The position numbers and the translations under genes are program-made. From Apostichopus californicus (lineage: Eukaryota; Echinodermata; Holothuroidea; Aspidochirotida; Stichopodidae), in NCBI GenBank assembly GCA_020650975.1, contig JAIPMN010002352.1, positions 1-39,404 of the forward strand: a DNA stretch of 39,404 nucleotides. Reading direction: 5' to 3'. The notes below the pieces were generated by a model that saw only the letters and a program-made list of their open reading frames with translations, had not been told where the DNA came from and did not search any database. Shown here one piece after another: positions 11,771-39,404 of the stretch. The stretch's first letter is position 1. Each line of letters opens with the position of its first letter.

Positions 11771-12804
11771 TCACACCGAACGGCTTCCTCCCTACCCCAG
11801 TGATTAATAATCACACCGAAGGGCTTCCTCCCTACCCCAGTGAATAATAATCACACCGATCGGCTTCCTCCCTACCCCAGTGAATAATAATCACACCGAA
11901 CGGCTTCCTCCCTACCTCAGTGATTAATAATCACACCGAAGGGCTTCCTCCCTACCTCAGTGATTAATAATCACACCGAAGGGCTTCCTCCCTACCCAAG
12001 GTGATTAATAATCACACCGATCGGCTTCCTTCCTACCCCCGTGATTAATAATCGCACCGAATGGCTTCCTCCCTACCCTGGTGATTAATAATCGCACAGA
12101 ATGGCTTTCTTCCTACCCTGGTGATTAATAATCAGACCGCACGGTTTCCTCCCTACCCTGGTGATTCAAAATCACACCGATCGGCTTCCCCCCGTGATTA
12201 ATAATCGCACCGAACGGCTTCCTACCTACCCCAGTTATTAATAATCACACCGAAGGGCTTCCTCCCTACCCCAGTGATCAATAAACACACCAAACGGCTT
12301 CCTCCCTACCCCCGTGATTAATAATCACACGGAAGGGCTTCCTCCCTACCCAAGTGATTGATAATCACACCGAACGGCTTCCTCCCTACCCTGGTGATTA
12401 ACAATCACACAGAAGGGCTTCCTCCCTACCCTGGTGATTAATAATCACACAGAAGGGCTTCCTCCCTACCCTGGTGATTAATAATCGCACAGAAGGCTTA
12501 CTCCCTACCCTGGTGATTAATAATCACACCTAACAGCTTCCTCCCTACCCTGGTGATTAATAATCACACAGAAGGGCTTCCTCCCTACCCCAGTGATTAA
12601 CAATCGCACCAAAGGGATTCCTCCCTACCACCGTGATTAATAATCACACCGCACGGCTTCCTCCCTACCCTGGTGATTAATAATCACACCGAAGGGCTTC
12701 CTCCCTACCCCAGAGATTAACAATCGCACTGAAGGCTTCCTCTTTACCCAGGTGATTAATAATCACACCGAAGGGCTTCCTCCCTACCCTGGTGATTAAT
12801 AATC
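11771..12804. repeat. Minisatellite, about 26 copies of a 40-bp unit
   Basis: The 40-bp unit runs tcacaccgaacggcttcctc then cctaccccagtgattaataa. Units vary at a few fixed spots (gaacgg/gaaggg/gatcgg; ccccag/ccctgg/ctcag), so families of units can be told apart. Each junction forms GTGATTA-A-TAATCAC, a perfect 7-bp dyad around one base. It lies between the convergent ends of COMMD7 and the demethylase. There are no unique spacers, so it is not a CRISPR array. Confidence 0.95.
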
Positions 12805-15016
12805 TATCTTTAATTACTGTTGACCTAGAGACACATCTTTTCATTTTCATGGTTTAATGTACAATATTTACATCTAAAACAAATAAAAACAGAAAGGAGG
12901 AGAACATTTCAACTTTCTCAAAATAATTTAGAGCCTAAAAATTTGCAAATCAACTTTTTTTTTCATTAATTTTTAGTACTACTGGCCTATATTTCAGTAT
13001 TTGAGAATTATGCAATACCAAACAAACTGATGTAAAAAAAAATAATTAAAAAAAAAACATGCAGCATCAACATTTCACAATTACAAGCATTTAGGCAATT
13101 CAAGAAAAAAAAAGGAAAAAAAAACATGCTAGATTATCTGATAATCCCTCAAATCGATGTAACAAAGGGCAGGATAAAACAGACAGCACTGGTAATATAA
13201 AGGTGAAATTCTAATTTGCCAACAAAGCCTCCCACCACCCACTAATAATTTATATAGCACAAACAAGCAAAAACAAATGTCAAAGGTCAATACTGACAGC
13301 ATTGTCCTTCCATGATAAAATTGAATTGCCCAACAATAGCAACAGTATAGTAATGTATGTAAACATTATGAACAGTAAGATAATTTGGCAATCATATTTC
13401 TTTAAATTGATGGTCCCACAACCTTTTAATGACACTATCTTGCCCAATTTATTTTAGTTTGGCCACAACCCATCGTTCTTCATCAGTGCCACCGCCTTCC
13501 CTCCTTATTTCAGTCAAATTAATCGTTACAATGTGACTGAAATATGGTTACTTACATGATGGTTGGCTCTGTTTCCTTGCCTTCAAGTACATCGATATTA
13601 GCTTGAAGAATCCACAATGGAAACCTAAGACTGGCACAGGGCCCCCATGTCCAACCTATTGCTTTAACCTTTACTTTACGATAAGGTCACGGATGGTTGC
13701 CCTAAATCACTAGATCAGATGGGGCTTGGGTTGATATGACCATTCCCAAATTAAATCTGCACCTATCCATACCATCAAAGATCTATGTTCTTATTGTAAA
13801 GAATTTGGTGGCTTTTGAAGCATAACATAACCCTATGCGATAATGGCCAGTAGAGAAAGACATTTAAAATTACTTAAAACATACATGTCATATTAACCAA
13901 TGTCCAGAATGAAAGGGAAAAAAAAAAACAAAGCACTACATAAAAAAAAATTAAAAATACTGTAAAACAACCAAATAACTGAATGAATTATGTTGAAAGA
14001 ATGTGGAGATTCAGAATAAGTGTTGCATTTGTATGTGAAATCTGTTACTTGCAGTGAAATCTCGTGTAGCAATAACTTTTATGTAATGTTGCAAGTATAA
14101 CATAATGCTTTACATAGCAACATCTGTGTGGAGTGTCCATGTCTCCAATGAGTATAAACCAATTACTATCTTCTTGACAAACAGTTAGCCCAGTTTATTT
14201 CACGTACCCTTGGCACTTTCTTTTGTATAATGCCTGCTCCTTCAATTAATCCAAACCTCTCTACAGGGTCTCACAAAATGGACAACACTTGGAAAAATAA
14301 ATTTTTGTTGTTGTTGTATATTTGCCATGTTGGCAATGATAACTTGTGCAAATACCTTAACCCAGTAAATAAACAAAAAGTGAGTCTCTCATTGTTAGAA
14401 CTGCCAGACAGATTTTTTTCAGATATATCTACGACTACCAATTAATGTCACACTGTGTTAAGTAATTTTCACACGATGACCCATCATAAACTTCGATAAC
14501 TTTCTGAACGTCATTAACATCGCAAGCCTGTTCGTTATTTAGCACAATATGGAAGCGGAAAGTTTAATATGGTTATGCTGTTTCCATGTACAATGTGAAC
14601 GAAATGAATTTACAAAATTATTAACTGTTTTTATTTTAATAATAACTGTACTAATTGAACAACTACCATGACAGAGATATATATGTTGAGCAGACCTATG
14701 TTATTCTTGTAAGTCACTTAACGTCCCTTTTTCATGAGGGAACATTGGAAGGCTACGAAATATCTTTTGTACATTTTTCCTGAGTTTTTTACTATCTTTA
14801 CTTTATACATCGTCTATATCCAATCAAGATGACCGAATACTGACACCGCTTTAAAGGATCGAATCCAAAGGCATTTTGCTCTTAAATCAGCATTAGTGTC
14901 CTGATTCAAAGAATCTGTTTGTAAATTTTAGCTGATGAATTCATCCTCGGCTCAACCAGAAACCTTGTCTAGCCTTGATCCTTGACTACAGAAAATAGCT
15001 GATTTCTTGGCATTCG

Positions 15017-15022
15017 TTTATT
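15017..15022 (-). terminator. Candidate polyadenylation signal of the demethylase gene
   Basis: The reverse strand reads AATAAA, the first such hexamer downstream of the stop at 16015. It would give a 3' UTR of about 1 kb that includes the small inverted-repeat element at 15197-15361. Confidence 0.35.
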
Positions 15023-15196
15023 TGGATGGTTTCTCAGAAGTTGACAAGATGTTATTCTTCCAAAATAAAAAATACCAGAAACCAATGATGTTTTAGTAGC
15101 ATTTGCAGCTTAATTATTTTGGGTGGTAGAAAGTGCAAGGACCTGGTCGCCATCACCCCCTCCTCACCCCATCACCCCTCACCCCCTCCTCATGTT

Positions 15197-15361
15197 CAGG
15201 CATGAGCTTTTTCTGTGAATTCCCGGAATATCCATGATTTCTTTTCTACCTCGGGGACAAAAACTATTATCCTAACACACTGTAGCATATGCAAACTGGA
15301 GCCTATACCGCAATTTTTGACAAAATTCCGTGATTTTTTTTTTACCCCAGGCTCATCCCTG
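15197..15361. mobile_element. Small MITE-like element with inverted ends
   Basis: The left end CAGGCATGAGC and right end GCTCATCCCTG are inverted with one mismatch. The interior has two related segments ending in similar T-runs (ttttctacctcggg; ttttttaccccagg). No target-site duplication could be confirmed, and there is no coding capacity. Confidence 0.5.
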
Positions 15362-16014
15362 CATGCTTACCCTGATGAAGTCTCAGAAGGACGTGTTACC
15401 TTGTAGATTCATTGCAGTGACCTCTTTAGAATGAGATCCTGCAAGTTGATGCTTGGTAGTTCAGGTAAAGCTCTCAGAAGTAGAATTCTACCTTCCAACT
15501 TCATCTACCCAGTGGGGGGGGGGAGGGGGCAGTCTCTTACAAGGAGACACAGAAAATACTGATGTCATTTAGTTAGTTTACACATACCAGTAAGTTCAGT
15601 TTAGAGGCCTAGTAGTTTCACTGATGAAGAAACGGGAGCGATGCACCGTTCATCTAGCGCTAGACTGCCTCGTATGAATATCCTCACCGGGTTTCAGCAA
15701 TGCTTCAGCTTCGATCGTGGCAATCTTCAAGTTTCCTGCAACCAGATTGGGAAACTTTTCGCTGACAGTGAACACCGGCTAGTTTTCTCGACGTCTGAGG
15801 TCTCAGATGATGATCAACAAGATCTTTGATGCTTGACAGTCGAACATGACTCAGGAGGATCTAAATATTGGTTAAAGATGTACTCTGGTGAAGCGTACGA
15901 TGGTCCTCGCAATCTACCAATCATCCACTCCCTGATTAACTGTAACCCTCCTGTTGGCCCTCAATTTATCTTCATGAGTCGTGAGATGAGACTCCGGAGA
16001 GACCCTCCCAGCGA

Positions 16015-35107
<19,093 letters not shown>

Positions 35108-38100
35108 TTCGAAGTTCGGGCTCCGAGTTAGTAAATAAAACAGCTAGTATACGCATTTCGTCAAATCAAACGACTGGATATTCGGTTCTACTTCTCAGGT
35201 TTCTTCGAACGTCGTCTGCTATGATAATGCAACATACGGGTGTCGCACAGCAATTAGTTGTTCCATTGCCTTACACACTAAACTCGTCACTTTCAAAACA
35301 TGCCAAAGCATATATACAAGTTTCCACTGGCATTTCCTACCTGCCACATGATAGCTGAGATCTTTGCCTGCAATGACACTTTTCCATATCCAAATTTCCA
35401 TATTATGACGGTTTAGATTTTGAGCTAGAAGAGGAGCAAGTTTAGCATACTGAGCCCCAACCCTTCCATCTGCTCGCTCGGAGTAATATCAACATTTAAC
35501 CAAAGATTTTTTTAAATGGTTTATTTCAAGTTCAATCCTCCCTATTTTCATACCATCTGTACTTTAAATCATGTTCTTTCACAAAAAGGAAAAAAACGGT
35601 AACTGATAATATACTAAAAGTCACATAGTACATTTTAGCTCTTTTTCCCGACAAAGGTTAACTTTTCGAGCGGATGTACACTACTCTAATTGTGGTGCGG
35701 TACCCACAGGTACCACTGTGTAGTGAATATCAACATCTTTCTCTTCCGTTCAAGTATTTCCACAAAACTCCTAAACATTCTATGCGACAGTTTATATTCT
35801 GCATAGTTGTGTGCAGTACCGTAGAGAATCAGGTCGCGTCGGGGAGGATTCTGTGACCGGGGTCCTTTTTTAAGTCTTTAAGTATAGAAAAAACAGACTA
35901 TCTTTGTACTCATCTCACATTTCTCGCACCCCCTAATTGACCTGGGCCATGTGGCCGTAGCCCTTCTACTACCCTCTCTTATCAGGCCTTGTTGTGTACG
36001 GTTAATTGATGCAACTATACGAACTGGTTAACCTGACACACATTTTCACGTTTCCAACAATACTGACAAAATGTAACTTAGTATTGATTTAATATTAAAA
36101 TAGATTTATAAAGATAAAACAGAATCCAGAAAAAGTAGTATTAAAAACTTATGTAACTAAAATTAAAGATGATGCCCCATAGGTCCTGGGTCTTCGTTCT
36201 TGTTATTAAAACAATTTTTTAGCCATTTATTAAAAGCCTCGTGCTATTAGTTTGTAGCACTTGTTCAATGGAATTACATAAAACATTATACTCTGAATCT
36301 GACTGATTCAAGAGGCCAGGAGTTTTTCGTGTTCGCTTATATTTCAGATTTTTCGAGAGCAAGATATCCTGATTAGTCATGGTATTTTTTACCACTCAAA
36401 AGGCTTGAAGATCTCTTGTAGGCTTAGTTTTAATAGCAGAATGGTTTATCTGAAAAATTGTTGTGTAATTTTCAGTAAATCATAACTAGATAAACATTTT
36501 GTGTCCTGGTTTTCATTGAGAATGTAAGGAACTTGCAGATGCTCCCTATATTATGAAACCAATCCAACATAACTGCGCATTTTACATACAAAAAATACTG
36601 AGTTCACATTAAGCCTTTAATTTGCGGAAATGTCTGGACGGTGTTCAGGAAACAAGCAAGCTTAGAATTTTCCATTTTAGCCTCAGAAGCAAATCAAGAA
36701 ATAAGCCTATATGACGATTTGTTATATACCCGTATACTAGCCCTCTATATTCAAAAGTCGGAATTACAAAGTTTTAGAAATAATACAACAGGCAGTGATA
36801 GACACAATGATACAATTATTTTAGATTTCATTCCAACAATATATTTCATGTAAAAGCATTTAATCACATGATTTTCTACGATTTAGTTAGTTACATTATT
36901 TTCAGCATACTAATGAAATGTTTCGCAATATGCGATTGAACAAACGCTGTACTGCAATTCCAATAATATATCAAATATGTATCTTGCTTTACCTAAATAA
37001 TTTATTTATTCTCAATTTGTTATATTTTTACATTCGATCTTAATATAATATGAAACAAGCTTGATGAATATTTATATATACTTCTCAATCAAAATTGCTT
37101 TTACTAATTGCAATTGTAAGTAGTGACAACACATCATAGTCATTCAAATTTGCGTTTTTGCTTATATATGCAATTTACAGTAATATTTGTTGTAAACAGT
37201 TGCAAGCGTGCCTATGATTTGTGTGAAATACGGAATATTTACTAGTCGTTTCTAACAGATGCTCTAATAATAACACATTATATGTAAAACTTCTCAGTAT
37301 ACGTTACCGGCGTAGAGAAGATGATAAAACAAACATAATAGATAAGACTTAAAGTACACACACTCAGCTGGAACCAGAGATCTTGATGATACTGGATCTT
37401 CCACTTTTGAATGAAGTGTGCTTTGTGCACTTTTGTTGTGGCCAGGGTACGCTTTCTGTGCCCCCCCCCCCCCCACACACACACACAAACACATGGTGTT
37501 ACGCCGTTGAGTATGCTATGTTGCAAATCAAAGCTTTACAAATTATAAGTCGTGTTGGTTCTAGCGTACGCAGATCATACAGAGAGGGACAAGTTTGTCA
37601 GGAATGACAAGTTATCTCAAACTTTATCAAACCTCGATGTGAGCTACACTCACACTAATGGAAACACGCGTGAGGTGGATATGTGCTTCTGATTGGTAGA
37701 TTCGGAAGGCCGGGAGGATAGTCACCGTCGAGAGGATATTGGGGGCGTAATGCAAGTATCTTATCAGTTCTTAGGCTAAGGTAGATCGGAGTGCGTATGC
37801 ATAGGAGACAGATAGGTGAGGTGTGGTTATAATTACTTAAACTTTCGTTGCTACACAATCTCATAGACTTTCTTAATCATGAATGCCGTACAAGGTGACT
37901 CACAAAATGTAAATTGAAAATTGAAGCAACTCTTACCCTTGTGATATGCTTGGGAAATGTTTACACCATTAAATTGTCTTTCAGTGTAGCATGATAAGCG
38001 AAGCTATATGTTACAAGGATGTGGGATGGTATCCCACAAAGTTAAATGTCCTCATCTCATTTTGCTAAATAAAATATTGAAAGACAAGTAGAATAATGTA

Positions 38101-38974
38101 ATTACTTGGCACCTTCTTTGTTCATCGCATTAACTTGCTATACTTGATGAAGAAGGTTTGTCGCTGATAAAAGTTACTATTTCTAAATAGTTTTGACTGT
38201 AATGATATCTGGAATTAATTATGTGCAAATTATTGCATTCATTATGTAGCAGAATGATATATTATTTACAACGCTGGCGTATATTTTTCCCTCCGTGTGT
38301 CCGTACTTCCGTCTGTCTGCCTGTCTTAACAGTGGTCCTATCATATATGGAGATTTATGAAATTGTATATATGCAAAACCAACAGCTGTGTTGCAATTTT
38401 CATGAAAGAATCTTTCGGCCAATCAGATAAAGCTTTTCAACTACGTTTTGCAACAAGTATTCCAATCAAGAATCTTCTCGGGAGATCCAAGTCGTTGTCC
38501 AAACATGCCATCAAAAGAAGCTGTAAAAAAGAAAAAAGAAAATACATTAAAAAAAATTATTTAAATTAAATTAAAGTGAGTGGACTACATTTAATTGCCA
38601 AATGTGGTGCTTTTGTGATAAGAAAATTAATGATCACGTTATCATCAAGTGATAACATCTCTGATGTTTCTAATGAGACTGAGAATTAAGTATGCAATTT
38701 AACAGTTCGATAAAACTGGTTAATTTCACTTCCAAAATAGTTTCAGGAATATTTTGTACTATAGTATACTGGTACATCCACGCGATCTCTAGCAATAAGG
38801 TGTGTTCAATAATCTAAAGAAATTGATCTAGCTTCTTTCTAAAGATTAAAAAAAGAAAATCTAATCATTTAGATTGGTGTATAACTATATAGTACTTGTT
38901 TCAATACACAGGACAACTATAAACATATATACTGTAAAGGGGTATAATGTAAGGGGATCAGTATATACACGTAC
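35108..38974. other. Upstream flank of the demethylase gene, no gene seen
   Basis: 35108-35470 is the likely 5' UTR and promoter of the demethylase, with scattered CpG but no clear TATA box. 35860-35960 contains a stretch related to the MITE at 29700. 37640-37800 is richer in CpG than its surroundings and has a tgattggt (inverted CCAAT-type) string, so it might be a regulatory region or transposon relic. The remainder is AT-rich and I see no exon with good splice sites. Confidence 0.45.
37460..37493. repeat. Poly-C plus (CA)n microsatellite
   Basis: A run of 14 C residues leads directly into a CA repeat (cacacacacacaaacaca). Such a run is a likely site of length error in sequencing or assembly. 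Confidence 0.85.
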
Positions 38975-39235
38975 CTTCCCAGTTGCCATGACTCTGATAT
39001 ACGTTACTAGAGTTGACAAAGTTGAATCCATCTGTGGACTCGGTCGGTAGCTCTTTATATGAAATGTAATCGATCGCGGAACTGGCATTAGTGAAGTCGT
39101 CAATGGAGATCTCCACCCATTGTAATCCCTCATCGTATGATACCATGTATGCAGGACTGGTGTAGCCTGCTATAGCGTAAACGCCACCAGTACTCGGAGA
39201 ATAACCGATCACGTTTCGAATATGATCATCCAAAC
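38975..39235 (-). CDS. Internal exon of an unidentified gene with an Asp-box-like motif (partial gene)
   Basis: A 261-bp exon is bounded on the - strand by an acceptor (..TTTCAG) and a GTACGT donor. Entry and exit are both phase 1, so it is a symmetric exon that could be skipped or shuffled without a frameshift. It encodes about 87 residues with no stop. The segment SYDEGLQW fits the Asp-box (BNR) consensus S-x-D-x-G-x-x-W, preceded by a hydrophobic beta-like stretch (VYAIAGYTSPAYMV), as in sortilin/sialidase-type beta-propeller blades. I do not recognise the family. The preceding exons would lie beyond position 39404, and I could not find a convincing following exon to the left. An extracellular or luminal protein is plausible but only inferred. 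Confidence 0.6.
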
Positions 39236-39360
39236 CTGAAAGGGCAGACGAAAGAATGATAGATAATGTATAATAAAACAAATACTGCCTTTGAGATGCT
39301 TCTTCGTGATTTATAATAACCAGTCAATTTATAAACAGACGAAAACGACACAACTTTGCA

Positions 39361-39404
39361 GGCGCGTAGCCAGGAATTTGCCAAGGGGGGGGGGGGGCGA
39401 AAAT
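39361..39404. mobile_element. Start of a dispersed repeat cut by the window edge
   Basis: gcgcgtagccaggaatttgc followed by a G-run has the same design (short GC-rich terminus, then a long G-run) as the MITEs in this window. Only its first 40 bp or so are visible, so the type and the other end are unknown. Confidence 0.35.

Larger units (their letters stand above)
12805..16014. other. 3' UTR / downstream flank of the demethylase gene
   Basis: Between the satellite and the stop codon of the demethylase there is no convincing exon. The part 15017-16014 is probably its 3' UTR. Short open frames on the + strand (for example 15641-15829) have no family resemblance or splice context. Homopolymer A-runs occur at 13034-13125 and 13918-13955. 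Confidence 0.5.

Noticed and set aside
11771-12804. Regular array considered as CRISPR
   Set aside because: The whole 40-bp unit repeats with point changes only; there are no unique spacers, and the genome is animal.
37655-37864. CpG-richer stretch with a 69-codon - strand frame as a possible first exon of the right-hand gene
   Set aside because: No donor with matching phase and no recognisable signal peptide or domain; it is also downstream, not upstream, of the exon at 38975 in that gene's direction.

Overview
This is a 39.4-kb piece of an animal nuclear genome. It is AT-rich, and its genes are split into many short exons with GT..AG introns full of short transposons and satellites. Two complete protein-coding genes can be read exon by exon and both are clear metazoan families: COMMD7 on the + strand (9 coding exons, 2511-9753, 202 residues) and a KDM7A/PHF8/PHF2-type PHD-JmjC histone demethylase on the - strand (20 coding exons, 16015-35107, 918 residues). 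A single unduplicated KDM7-type gene, the intron-rich structure and the SINE/MITE content suggest a marine invertebrate, perhaps an echinoderm or another invertebrate deuterostome. That placement is inference.

Layout. 1-2510 is the 5' flank of COMMD7, holding a hAT-type MITE and a TTAA-flanked MITE. 2511-9753 is COMMD7, whose introns hold a tRNA-derived SINE, another MITE, a second copy of the TTAA element, two strong hairpins and a 60-bp tandem repeat. 9754-16014 is the convergent intergenic/UTR region, dominated by a satellite of about 26 copies of a 40-bp unit at 11771-12804. 16015-35107 is the demethylase gene, whose introns hold a SINE touching a splice donor, a second hAT MITE copy, three minisatellites or duplications and a fossil exon. 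35108-38974 is the upstream intergenic region. At 38975-39235 there is one internal - strand exon of a third gene that continues beyond the right edge; it carries an Asp-box-like motif.

The two complete genes point at each other (tail to tail). No operon, prokaryotic, phage or CRISPR logic applies here. COMMD7 belongs to the COMMD/CCC trafficking and NF-kB regulation family. The demethylase is a nuclear chromatin reader-eraser: its PHD finger has all eight zinc ligands and its JmjC domain has the full His-Asp-His iron triad, so it should be active. I see no new enzymatic system. The most noteworthy signals are structural: a SINE tail used as a splice donor, an in-frame 20-codon repeat directly after a COMMD7 exon, a palindromic homeobox-like satellite, intronic hairpins of miRNA-precursor size, and transposons dated by perfect target-site duplications.
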